Part shown: positions 26,930-35,428 of the stretch, piece after piece
Layout: every line of letters starts with the position of its first letter
Position numbering within the stretch: the first letter of the stretch is position 1
Origin: Allorhizobium ampelinum S4
GTDB lineage: Bacteria; Pseudomonadota; Alphaproteobacteria; Rhizobiales; Rhizobiaceae
Direction of reading: 5' to 3'
Length of the DNA stretch: 64,000 nucleotides
Assembly (NCBI RefSeq): GCF_000016285.1
Contig: NC_011981.1
Span: 62,001-126,000, forward strand
The notes under the pieces: generated by a model
What the model saw: the letters and a program-made list of their open reading frames with translations, nothing else
Told to the model about the DNA's origin: nothing
Databases searched by the model: none
Program-made: the position numbers and the translations under genes

Positions 26930-29325
26930 ATGAATTTCGAAGCCAGAAGTTCAAAGCATTTCGACCGCGTGTCTCCTAAAGGTTGCTTTGGGCAGCAAAA
27001 GCAAGACGCAGGCCCCTTCGCGTTTGGGACGAAAAGTGAAACACTATTTAAAATCAATAAAATATCAAAGAATTTTACGATTCTACCGATAGCGGTCGTG
27101 CAATATTCGGACTGGCAGGAAGATAGGGATCGCACGGCACGCAAGGTTTGGTCAGACCTGGAGATGGCACAGACATTAATTGTGCGCTCAAGCTGCGCCG
27201 TCGAAGATTCCGAAGTCGCCTCGCACGCCGGGGAATTCCTTTCTCTTCTCAACATCAAAAGCCTGGCGGATTTGGATCGCGCCATTGATGACGTATTCAT
27301 GTCCTATGGCAAACCAACACCGGGTGAGCAGGTGCTTGTTCAACCCATGGCGCGTGAGGTTGTCTTGAGCGGCGTCGCCATGACTGCGGACGCCCAAAGT
27401 GGTGCGCCCTACACGATCGTCGACTATGCCCACGGAGCCGACACCGAAGCCGTTACGGCCGGAACATCAAACTCGGGCATGGCGATCTGCGTGACGGGCT
27501 ACGAAAGCCATCTGCCGCCTTGCTTGCAACCTTTGGCACCCGCTCTTCGCGAACTGGCTGAGATCACGGGCGGCAAGCCTGTCGATATCGAATTCGCGAT
27601 TACCGCGACAGGGACCGTCATCATCTTCCAGGTGCGCCCAATCGTGATGAAATCACCAAGGCATAAGGTTGTCGGCTTTGGTTTCCCATATCTGATCGAG
27701 AACGTGCGACGTTGCTATAAAGATATCGTCAAATTCAATGCGCGCAACGGGCTAGCGAATGCCCTGTTTGGTGTTATGCCGGATTGGAATCCAGCAGAGT
27801 TAATCGGCATCAAGCCGCGTCCCCTGACGTACTCTCTGTATCGATATCTGATTACAGATGTGGCCTGGACCAAGGGGCGTGCGCCGCTTGGGTACACCGA
27901 CATGAGCGGCGACGGGCTGATGCGCCTCATCGGCGGAACACCCTTCATTAATGTGAGTGCTAGCCTTAGTTCATTTGTGCCCAAATCGGTACCTGCGCTC
28001 ATACGTAGCAACATCGTTGCAGATGCGTCTCGCGCGCTGGCAGCAGCACCGCAATTTCACGACAAGATTGAATTCGAGATCATGCCAACGGTGTTCACGC
28101 CGGACTTGACGCAGCCCCACTGGAGGGCTCGCTTTCCGACGCGGAGTGGGCTGGGTATTTGGAAGATCTCCTGAAACTCACTAACGGCGTCGTGGCCGAA
28201 GGCGGTGCCTATGACAGCATCATGGCCGACGTGGTGCGTCTGGAAGCGATGTATGAGCAAAAGAGCGATCTTAAGTCTGCAAACCTGATGGACGCCACAC
28301 GGCTTCTGTCATGGGTGCGGCACAACGCAGCACCGTTGTTTTCCGGCGCTGCGCGGTCGGCATTTATTGCGACTTCTATTCTGAGGGTCCTTGCACGTAC
28401 CGGTTATATCCACGAAGCCGTGATTGAGGATATCTCCCGTAGCGCGCAGGCGATTGGTTCGGAACTGGTTCGCGATTTCCAGAGACTGGAGCGCGACGTC
28501 TTCATGGCGCGATACGGGCATATTCGCCCGGGAACCTTCGACATCACCGTGCCGCGATACGATCAAGAACCGGAGAAGTATTTTTCATTTCTTGATGCCA
28601 CCCAAGCGCAACCCGACGTGCGAGACACAGGAAGCTTTGTAGAGCTTTCGGCGAGTGACATCGCGCGGATTGATGCGCATTTCGCCGCGCTTGGATACAA
28701 CTTTAACTGGGCGCGCTTCCGCACTTTTGCAGCGAGTGCCATTCATGCGCGGGAATATGTAAAGTTTCTCTACACAAAACAGGTTTCAGATGCGCTTGAA
28801 ATCATTTCGAATGTCGGGGTGCAGTACGGTTGCAACAGGGAAGAGATGTCGTTTCTAACGCTCTCGGATATCGAGAACATGCTCGACTTCACATCCGACA
28901 TAGACCGGCGGATCCGCGAAATCTCGGCGTCGAACCGGGTCTCGTGGCAGCAGAGCCTGCCGGTGCGATTGCCTGATTTGCTGACCTCACCTGACGATAT
29001 TTTCGGTTTTGAGGTGGAAGCTTCGGCACCAAATTTCGTGACCTATGAAACGGTTCAGGCCCCGGTCGCGCTGTCTCTCGACAATGACCTGAGGGGCAAG
29101 ATCGTGTTCATCGAAACCGCTGATCCGGGATACGATTGGGTGTTTACTCGAGGTATTGCGGGTTTCATCACGCGATATGGAGGCGAGAATTCTCATATGG
29201 CGATCCGTGCTCGTGAATTCGGGATTCCGGCGGTGGTTGGGGCCGGGCGGCATTATGACAAATGGAAGACCTTTTCGGTGTTGCGGTGTGATTGCCGCGC
29301 CCGTCGGGTTGAGCCAATCATATGA
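26930..29325 (+). pseudogene. L-glutamine kinase-like (PEP-synthase-type) phosphotransferase, one frameshift
   Basis: Two frames (26930-28174 and about 28110-29325) together encode about 798 residues. The N-terminal part is a PPDK/PEP-synthase ATP-grasp domain (TLIVRSSCAVEDSEVASHAG, VDIEFAITATGTVIIFQVRP). The C-terminal part is a swivelling phosphohistidine domain (YGGENSHMAIRAREFGIPAV; His codon at 29194). There is no pyruvate/PEP-binding TIM barrel, so it is not a PEP synthase; the layout and length match rifampin phosphotransferase and especially Campylobacter Cj1418, which phosphorylates the amide nitrogen of L-glutamine. One base appears missing near 28110 (DLT/LDA junction). The two following genes match Cj1417 and Cj1416, which supports the glutamine-kinase reading. 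Confidence 0.75.
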
Positions 29326-29936
29326 GCCGCTTTGTGGCAATCACCATGCGTGACGCCGTGTTGCCTGAGCGGAACGAGCACCGGGACTGCCTTGAAACCG
29401 GGTGGTGGACTTTCCTGGAGGCCTGCGAGTTTGTGCCAGTTTGTCTGCCCAACCATCTCGGGCAAGCAGAACTCATTCTCGACAGCGGTATCCTGAGCGG
29501 TGTGATCCTGAGCGGTGGCGGTAATGTCGCGCGCTCACTGGAGCATGTTCGGGCCCGGGACAGAGTTGAAGATATCGTTCTGGCCCGCGCGAAAGAGAAG
29601 GGGCTCCCGGTTCTCGGGGTGTGCCGGGGTTTGCAAAAACTCTGCCACGCGTTTGGCGGGACTCTTGTGGAGCGTGCAGGCCATACCGTGACCAGGCATA
29701 GGATTGCGGGCAACTGGGGGGAGCGCTGCGTGAATTCCTATCATGACTACGGGATTGATGAGGTGCCGAGCCAATGCCACGTTTTGGCAGAGGCGGAGGA
29801 TGGTTCGCCGGAATGGTTGGCGCATGACAGCCTGCCTGTATCAGGGATCATGTGGCACCCCGAGCGCAATGTGGTGCCGGATCAAGCCGATATTGCCTTG
29901 TTCAGGGCTAGATTTTCAACCATAGGATGCTATTAA
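29322..29936 (+). CDS. Class I glutamine amidotransferase-like hydrolase (Cj1417 / gamma-glutamyl-CDP-amidate hydrolase type)
   Basis: Cytoplasmic hydrolase of 204 residues in the PuuD/gamma-glutamyl hydrolase group. The catalytic triad is visible: Cys101 in LPVLGVCRGLQKL, His179 and Glu181 in SGIMWHPER. The VNSYHDYGI segment and the overall length match Campylobacter Cj1417, which cleaves CDP-L-glutamine into glutamate and cytidine diphosphoramidate. Its start overlaps the end of the kinase-like gene by four bases and its stop shares one base with the cytidylyltransferase start, so the three are translated as a unit. A generic role in gamma-glutamyl-amine hydrolysis cannot be excluded from sequence alone. 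Confidence 0.8.
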   Translation: MSRFVAITMRDAVLPERNEHRDCLETGWWTFLEACEFVPVCLPNHLGQAELILDSGILSGVILSGGGNVARSLEHVRARDRVEDIVLARAKEKGLPVLGVCRGLQKLCHAFGGTLVERAGHTVTRHRIAGNWGERCVNSYHDYGIDEVPSQCHVLAEAEDGSPEWLAHDSLPVSGIMWHPERNVVPDQADIALFRARFSTIGCY

Positions 29937-30706
29937 TGCGCGCCATCATGCTTGTAGCCGGTCGAGGTTCACGACTTCGTAATCTTACGGACATGCGACC
30001 GAAATGCCTCGTTCCTTTCCGGGGCAGGCCGCTTCTGGAGCTTTCAGTTGAGCGCCTGAAGGCAGGCGGTGTGGAAAAATTCACGTTTGTGGCGGGATAC
30101 CGTTCCGAGGCAATCGAGGCGTTCATCGAGACGCATGAGATTGATGCCGAAGTCGTCTTGAACCGTGATTGGGACAGTACGAACATGGTGCAATCGCTGT
30201 TTTGCGCGGCGGATCGTCTGGCGGCGGAACCGTGCATCGTCAGCTATGGCGACATCTTCTTTGAAAGTGGCATTGTGCGGAATCTCATTTCCGCCCAGGG
30301 CGACCTTGTACTGGCCTATGATCATAATGGCCGTACCCTTTGGGAGCGACGCTTCAAGGACCCACTTTCGGATATAGAGAACTTCCGCATTGGTACGGAG
30401 GGACGCCTGATCGCGATTGGCGGGAGGGTGCAAGATATCACGACGGTGCAGGGCCAATACATGGGCCTATTCAAGCTTACGCCGACCGGTCTCGCCGAGA
30501 TGCAGGATTTTTGCGCAAGCCTTAGTGCAGATCGTCGCCGTTCGATCGATGTGACGAGCACGTTCTCGGCTCTTCTGGGGCGCGGAACGCTGATTCGATG
30601 CGTACCCAACCTCGATCCGTGGGGCGAACTCGACTCTCCCGAAGATATTCACTTCTTTGAAGCCTCCACCCCCCTCAACACTCCTGCTTTAGAAAGATCT
30701 TACTGA
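29936..30706 (+). CDS. Nucleotidyltransferase (Cj1416 / CTP:phosphoglutamine cytidylyltransferase type)
   Basis: About 256 residues with the NTP_transferase fold of sugar-phosphate and phosphocholine nucleotidyltransferases. The N-terminal signature is IMLVAGRGSRLRNLTDMRPK followed by CLVPFRGRPLLEL, and the metal-binding Asp is in VSYGDIFFES. The length equals that of Campylobacter Cj1416 (about 253), which joins CTP and L-glutamine phosphate to make CDP-L-glutamine. LicC-type choline-phosphate cytidylyltransferase is the main alternative; the kinase and hydrolase neighbours favour the phosphoramidate route. The start ATG at 29936 overlaps the upstream stop by one base. Confidence 0.8.
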   Translation: MRAIMLVAGRGSRLRNLTDMRPKCLVPFRGRPLLELSVERLKAGGVEKFTFVAGYRSEAIEAFIETHEIDAEVVLNRDWDSTNMVQSLFCAADRLAAEPCIVSYGDIFFESGIVRNLISAQGDLVLAYDHNGRTLWERRFKDPLSDIENFRIGTEGRLIAIGGRVQDITTVQGQYMGLFKLTPTGLAEMQDFCASLSADRRRSIDVTSTFSALLGRGTLIRCVPNLDPWGELDSPEDIHFFEASTPLNTPALERSY

Positions 30707-31350
30707 TGGATCCCGCACTCTGGCTACTTTTCGCGCTTGCCTATCTCGGAATCACCTTTTCGCCCGGTCCTAACGTCCTGATGGTTCTGAACCATACGGC
30801 AAAATATGGCTATCGCCACGTTTTCGTGACAATGGCCGGCAACCTTTCATGCCAGCTTTTGATTATCGTCGCGATTGGTGTCGGCATCGGCTCGTTGCTA
30901 ACTGTAGAGAGCGCAGCCTACCACTGGATGAAGATTGCGGGCGCACTTTATCTGATCTATCTCGGCGCGCGTATCGTTTATGATGTTTTTATCCGGGGTC
31001 GGCTGAAAGCGGTAAAAGCACCGACGCAGCTGAATCAGGTGCATGCGCTGCCCTCGGCGCGCAAACGCTTTCTTGAGGCTTTCGCGGTTTCGGCCAGTAA
31101 TCCCAAGACGGTGATTTTTCTATCGGCGTTCCTGCCCCAATTTATCTCGCCGGAATGGCCAATCGTGCCGCAATTCGCAATCATGTATCTGACAATCGCG
31201 ATTATCGTCATCTCCGTGCATTATATGTACGCGTTCTTGCTCATCAGAGCTCAGCGTCGCTTCTCAGGCATGTTTTCCAGCCGTTTGTTCCCCGGGCTCA
31301 GCGCCGCGATTTATCTCTTTTTGGGAGTCACGTTGGGGGTTTCTGCGTGA
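30706..31350 (+). CDS. LysE family translocator
   Basis: Membrane exporter of 214 residues with about six hydrophobic segments and the family motif SPGPNVLMVLNHTAKYGYRH (about residues 19-38) plus ASNPKTVIFLSAFLPQFISP. Its start codon overlaps the cytidylyltransferase stop by one base, and its stop overlaps the GTG of the following gene, so it belongs to the same operon. It probably exports the final amino-acid-like product or an intermediate of the cluster. It is distinct in sequence from the LysE gene at 23515-24114. Confidence 0.9.
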   Translation: MDPALWLLFALAYLGITFSPGPNVLMVLNHTAKYGYRHVFVTMAGNLSCQLLIIVAIGVGIGSLLTVESAAYHWMKIAGALYLIYLGARIVYDVFIRGRLKAVKAPTQLNQVHALPSARKRFLEAFAVSASNPKTVIFLSAFLPQFISPEWPIVPQFAIMYLTIAIIVISVHYMYAFLLIRAQRRFSGMFSSRLFPGLSAAIYLFLGVTLGVSA

Positions 31351-32009
31351 ATTTGGGGGACGATAAACGAGGGGAAAGCCTCCGGGTTTCGGATGAGCCG
31401 GGCCATATCACCGCTCTGATGCGAGACCCGGCCAATGCCGTAACGTTGGCGGGACTGGGGTTTGCCGTTGCCGGGCTTCATGCGTCAGTGGTGGGCGAGG
31501 TGCATCTCGGAGCTGCATGTTTGGCTCTGGCCCTGTTCGCCGACATGACAGATGGCTGGGTCGCGCGTCGTTCCGGGCTGCGCCGCGCGGCTCATATGTC
31601 GCGTGCGGGTATGCAACTCGACTCGATTGCGGATCTGATGCATGGAGCGATCCTGCCTGCGGCGCTCATGGGGGCGTTGAGCGACTGGAGCGCGATCAGC
31701 CTATTACTTTCCGTGCTTCTGGCGCTATGTGCCGCGACACGGCTAACATATTTCTCTGTGTTTGGCGGCAATCCTGACGGCAGCTATCGCGGCGTTCCGG
31801 TAATCTACACATCGTTCTTGACGAGTCTTCTTATTGGGCTTTTGCCGATGCCTTTTGCCGCGCAAGTATTGCCGTGGTGCATCGCCACCATTGCAGTATT
31901 CAACGTGAGCTCCCTAAGGGTACCAAAAATGACGGGAGGAGGGCTGGCAGCGTTCAATCTACTGTCCGTGGGCGTCGTTATTCTCAATCTGTTGAAGAGC
32001 ATTACCTGA
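31347..32009 (+). CDS. CDP-alcohol phosphatidyltransferase family protein
   Basis: Integral membrane enzyme of about 220 residues with five or six hydrophobic segments. The family active site is present: Asp66, Asp69-Gly70, Ala73-Arg74, then Gly88, Asp92 and Asp96 (ADMTDGWVARRSG and GMQLDSIAD). The Arg-to-Gly spacing is 13 residues rather than the usual 8, so a small insertion sits in the motif. The family moves a phosphoryl-alcohol group from a CDP donor to an acceptor hydroxyl, releasing CMP. As last gene of a pathway expected to make cytidine diphosphoramidate, it may use that donor. The GTG start at 31347 overlaps the LysE stop. Acceptor unknown. Confidence 0.8.
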   Translation: MNLGDDKRGESLRVSDEPGHITALMRDPANAVTLAGLGFAVAGLHASVVGEVHLGAACLALALFADMTDGWVARRSGLRRAAHMSRAGMQLDSIADLMHGAILPAALMGALSDWSAISLLLSVLLALCAATRLTYFSVFGGNPDGSYRGVPVIYTSFLTSLLIGLLPMPFAAQVLPWCIATIAVFNVSSLRVPKMTGGGLAAFNLLSVGVVILNLLKSIT

Positions 32010-32059
32010 TGTAGGCCATACGCAATTCACCGTGTACTGTAAACTTAAAGCCTTGATGC

Positions 32060-32300
32060 GGCATCGTAACGTTAACCAGACATCGATCAAATGTGGGATC
32101 TGGCAGGATGACGAGATCTCGCCGTGATCCTCTCTATCGTCGGCATCGATTTCCCGCGGAATTGATTGCCCATGCCGTTTGGCTGTATTCCGGTTTCCGC
32201 TTAGCCTGCGTATGGTTGAGGATCTGCGGGCAGTGCGTGGCATGACGGCCGCGTTCCTGCAGGACACCACCGAAACGAAATCCTTTGCCATTTGGTAACA
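32060..32300 (+). mobile_element. IS6 element remnant (5' end, frameshifted)
   Basis: Begins with the terminal repeat GGCATCGTAACGTTAA at 32060, identical to one end of the element at 3471-4289, then encodes the start of the same transposase type (RDPLYRRHRFPAELIAHAVW). After about 32190 a one-base change is needed to continue into the expected LRMVEDL segment, and homology is lost by about 32250. Confidence 0.8.
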
Positions 32301-32400
32301 AACGCCCGTAGGGCATTTTCCGATGCATTGGTGTGCAGCGGGATGTCGGGATGTTCCCACGCCCACCCACGAGCTGACAATCGCCCTTGAAGTCCTGCGG
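32240..32400 (-). pseudogene. Transposase C-terminal fragment (IS66-like relative)
   Basis: On the minus strand one frame reads PDIPLHTNASENALRAFVTK followed by WQRISF, which matches the C-terminal TNxSEN...VTKRK region of a transposase group unrelated to IS6. Only about 40-50 codons are visible, with frame changes on either side. It is an inert relic within a mosaic of IS pieces. Confidence 0.5.
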
Positions 32401-32425
32401 GTTTTGTCGCAAATTTTCTGGCCGA
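32398..32425. repeat. Possible IS6 terminal repeat relic
   Basis: The sequence GGGTTTTGTCGCAAATTTTC resembles the GGGCTTGTCGCAAA-type IS6 ends found elsewhere in the window (23475, 48166, 53570, 59069). No transposase attached to it is visible. Confidence 0.5.
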
Positions 32426-32453
32426 TTACGGAAGTGGCTATAGCTGGACACAG

Positions 32454-33137
32454 TTATGTGGCGAGTGCCGAGAACTGTTGAAATGGCGATTGGACGCTGG
32501 TGGAAAACTGTTTCTTGCGGATCATATGTGCGACTTCGATGCCGTCCAGTGTCGCTGATGCGGACTGAAAGCGTTTGAAGCCCTTCATTGGCCTGGTCAG
32601 TTTCTTAATAAAGCGGTGATCCTGCTCAATCATGTTGTTGAGATATTTGACTTGCAGAACTTCGATCAGCCAGAACCAGCCATGCAATAGCAGCAGAATA
32701 TTCATGTTTTGCAGCCCTGCCAAGTTCGCCCCGCTTTTGTCGATGACAACCTTTTCGGGCCAACCATTGTTCTCGATGGTGCGGGCGAAGAAATCGGTAG
32801 CGGCGGCCTCATCGCGATGCTCGGATAGCATGAAATCAAGGGTTTTGCCATGCTTGTCAACGGCGCGATAAAAGTACATCCACTGGCCTTTGACCTCGAT
32901 GTACGTCTCACCCATTCGCCAGGAGCCGCTGGGTTTGGATTTCCGGCGCTTCGCTTGCAGGGCAATCAGCGGCGCGTATTTCACGACCCATCTATTCAGT
33001 GTCGCGTGGTCGAGATTGACCCCGCGTTCGGCCATAATCTCTTCCAGGTCGCGGTAGGAAACTGCATATCGGACATAGAAAAATAAGGCGTATAAAATCA
33101 CTTCTTTCGGGTAGTGACTGCCTTTGAAATCGACCAT
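32454..33137 (-). CDS. IS6 family transposase with catalytic Asp to Gly change
   Basis: Open frame of about 227 residues, full length, with the IS6 layout: KGSHYPKEVILYALFFYVRY, YRDLEEIMAERGVNLDHATL, then VIDKSGANLAGLQ (second Asp) and NNMIEQDHRFIKKL (Glu). The first catalytic residue is changed: the normal DETYIKVKGQW reads GETYIEVKGQW, with codon GGT in place of GAT (at about 32910). The frame is otherwise intact. A DDE enzyme without its first Asp should not transpose. Flanking ends are unclear, although a GTGGC-type repeat may occur on both sides. Confidence 0.85.
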   Translation of the reverse strand: MVDFKGSHYPKEVILYALFFYVRYAVSYRDLEEIMAERGVNLDHATLNRWVVKYAPLIALQAKRRKSKPSGSWRMGETYIEVKGQWMYFYRAVDKHGKTLDFMLSEHRDEAAATDFFARTIENNGWPEKVVIDKSGANLAGLQNMNILLLLHGWFWLIEVLQVKYLNNMIEQDHRFIKKLTRPMKGFKRFQSASATLDGIEVAHMIRKKQFSTSVQSPFQQFSALAT

Positions 33138-33182
33138 GATCGCTCAATCCTACCTGCCTGCTTTCGTCAGGCCACATCTATC

Positions 33183-34225
33183 GGCGTTGTTGCATCGATC
33201 GATGACTGAGCGGATTTCAGTCTTTGATGCTGTGTTTATGCGGTATCTGTCTCGCACCGGACGGATTTCGGGCGCGCGCATGCCAGCATTCGATTGAGGC
33301 TGGAGCAGTTGATAGCGACTTCCGTCTGTTGCGTGGCGAATGAGCGTGCCCTCAATCGATGTCCGATGATCGACTTATAGCGACCGATCGCGGTCTCGAC
33401 CAAAGATCTCTTGCCGTAGTCGGTAGCGGCCTGCCATTTCATCCGCCCATCGGCGTTGATCGCCGCGATATGATGGTCTCGTTGAGAGAAGAGATCGGCG
33501 TCTGGCTGTTCCACCGCATTGGCGCGTGGCGGAATGACCACCGCAGCGCCCGCGCTACGTTTGGTAACGGCCTCATAGGTTGGGTTGCCGTCATAGGCGC
33601 CATCGGCCGTAAATTGGCCGATGGGGTCGTCGATTTGGTCGAGCAGCGCCTCCACCTGCGTGGCATCGCCAGCATCCTGGTCTGTCATGACGTGAGCGAT
33701 GATTTCGCCGCTGTCGGCATCCAGCGCCAGATGCAATTTCCGCCATCGCCGACGGGACTCGGCACCATGCTTCTCTTCCAGCCGTTGGCCAGCGCCATAG
33801 ATCTCCAAACCGGTGCTATCGACGAGGACATGGACGGGCCCTTTTCCTGGGTGTCAATGACATTGCCGTTTGTCCGGCGATTGCCAATTTTTTGCCCGAC
33901 GGCTTAGCGTCGTATGGTCCGGAACGGCGAGATCCAGTCCCATCAGCCGCAGCACTGACATCAGAAAGCGCTCCGCCTGGCGCAGGCGTAAGCCGAATAC
34001 GAGGCCCAGGGTCAGGGCAGTCTCAATCGCCAGATCGGAATAGCGCTGCTGGCCACCTCTTGTCTTGCGTCGTTGCGCCGCCCAACCGTCAACAACCTCC
34101 GACGTCACCCAAAGGGTTAGACTGCCACGTTGTCGCAGACACGCATCATACTCGGCCCAGTTCGTTACCTTGAACTTCATCTTGCCGATGCGATGACGGC
34201 GAGCGGCGTTATGTTTCTGTGGCAT
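33183..34225 (-). mobile_element. IS5 family (IS903-like) element, frameshifted transposase
   Basis: The left end GGCGTTGTTGCATCGATCGA at 33183 is a typical IS903-group terminus; the right terminus is not clearly recognisable. The transposase is split into two frames: the N-terminal part (34225-33854; KFKVTNWAEYDACLRQRGSL, SDLAIETALTLGLVFGLRLR, AVPDHTTLSRRA) and the C-terminal part (about 33840-33236; HVLVDSTGLEIYGAGQ, QFTADGAYDGNPTYEAV, SLVETAIGRYKSIIGHRLRA). A frame change is needed near 33860. All three DDE residues lie in the C-terminal part. The copy at 25880-26755 is its closest relative in the window. Confidence 0.85.
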
Positions 34226-34301
34226 TGATGATCAATCAAGCTGTTTTCGATCGCAGCCACATAGGCGAGAACTGTTGGAATTTGGTCCGTGCACCAACGC
34301 C

Positions 34302-34336
34302 AAAATAATGCACAACTAGATGCCGGGATCAAACAC
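34302..34336. repeat. IS481 terminal repeat relic
   Basis: AATAATGCACAACTAGATGC followed by CGGGATCAAACA closely matches the right end of the IS481-family element at 47306-47336 (ATAATGCACC...GGGATCAAACA). It is an isolated end with no transposase gene attached. Confidence 0.65.
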
Positions 34337-34350
34337 CAGGATCGTTGGGA

Positions 34351-35313
34351 TTAAACGGTCAAACGGAAATCTGATCCTCTCCGGTTTTTATGGGGCAACT
34401 CAACATAGGTGCTAGTTCTGGTCTTGGCCTGAGCAAAAATCCAGTCCTTGAACATCTTGACGGCGTTTGAGGCCGGCTGCAGGGGTGAAATGAGATAATA
34501 AGGATTGCGAATTGGATAAGGGTCGCCCAACCGGATCAGTTCTCCAGTTTCCAAGGCACGCTCAATCAGAATCGAGCGCCCAAGCAGCGCCCCCATTCCC
34601 GCTTTGGCAGCCTCAATCGCCGGGCCAGCCTGATTGAAGCGCGGCCCCTTGGCGATATCGTTGCGGCTGATGCCATATTCACGCAAGTAACGGTCCCAAT
34701 CGGGATATTGACCATTAATGCTCGCCTTGGCGCGGTCCACATGCACAAGTGGTAACTCTCGCAAGGAGTCAAAGCTCAACTCACCAAACTCCTCAGCCAT
34801 CTGAGGCGAGCAAACGGGGATAATATCCTCTTCCAATAGGAGTTCCACGCGCCGATCCAGATTGGTGTGCCAGTTGCAGATCCAGACATCGGAGGTGTCC
34901 GTTTCAATCGCTGAACGCTCAATGAAGGTGGTCAGCGAAATATCAATTTCTGGCGCTGTACGGTAAAAATTCCGCAATCTTGGCATGAGCCACAAAGAGC
35001 CAACGGAGGCTGATGCGCCAACCACCAGACGCTCCGGCATGTCCATCGGTTTGTGAAGTGCGGCAATTGCATCGTCTATAATGTCCAGTGCTTCGGTAAG
35101 TTTGGCAAGGCAAGCACGCGATTCCGGCGTTAGCTCCAGACGGCTGCTGCGGCGCAGAAACAGTTTGGTTTGTAGGAAATCTTCAAGTTGCCGGATCTGA
35201 TGACTGACCGCCGTCGGCGTCACACACAATTCGTCACTGGCCTGCACAAGGCTCATGCGTCTTGCTGCTGCTTCAAAGGCCCGCACGGAGTTGAGAGGTA
35301 CACGTCTTCTCAT
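34351..35313 (-). CDS. LysR family transcriptional regulator (GcvA-like)
   Basis: About 320 residues. The N-terminal winged helix reads PLNSVRAFEAAARRMSLVQA, SDELCVTPTAVSHQIRQLED, and the C-terminal type-2 periplasmic-binding-like domain starts at RLVVGASASVGSLWLMPRLR. GcvA-type members of the family share the LRAFEAAARH-like start. I take the ATG at 35313, preceded by a GGGGAC-type site, over an in-frame TTG at 35343. It lies at the end of a minus-strand group of MFS, nitrilase and isochorismatase-like genes and may regulate the whole 35-46 kb catabolic island. Confidence 0.9.
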   Translation of the reverse strand: MRRRVPLNSVRAFEAAARRMSLVQASDELCVTPTAVSHQIRQLEDFLQTKLFLRRSSRLELTPESRACLAKLTEALDIIDDAIAALHKPMDMPERLVVGASASVGSLWLMPRLRNFYRTAPEIDISLTTFIERSAIETDTSDVWICNWHTNLDRRVELLLEEDIIPVCSPQMAEEFGELSFDSLRELPLVHVDRAKASINGQYPDWDRYLREYGISRNDIAKGPRFNQAGPAIEAAKAGMGALLGRSILIERALETGELIRLGDPYPIRNPYYLISPLQPASNAVKMFKDWIFAQAKTRTSTYVELPHKNRRGSDFRLTV

Positions 35314-35428
35314 GCCAACGTCCCCTATTGATTGTCCTCCCAATCAAAGAAGACCATGAGCGCAGAAGAACGGCAAGTCTAAAAATTGATCAAAATCAAT
35401 ATTGTTCAAAATATAGGCATAATGCAAC

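Noticed and set aside
28159..29325. Treating the two halves of the kinase-like gene as two separate proteins
   Set aside because: The first half has the ATP-grasp domain and the second the phosphohistidine domain of one enzyme, in the usual order and total length, and the sequence between them is continuous after a one-base correction.
29936..30706. LicC-type choline-phosphate cytidylyltransferase for a phosphocholine pathway
   Set aside because: No choline kinase, choline uptake gene or phosphocholine transferase (LicD) is present, while a glutamine-kinase-like and gamma-glutamyl-hydrolase-like gene flank it. It remains the main alternative.
26930..32009. Phaseolotoxin- or agrocin-type cluster
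   Set aside because: These also contain P-N bonds, but no ornithine carbamoyltransferase-type, NRPS or nucleotide-peptide genes characteristic of them were seen; the three core genes fit the Campylobacter route better.
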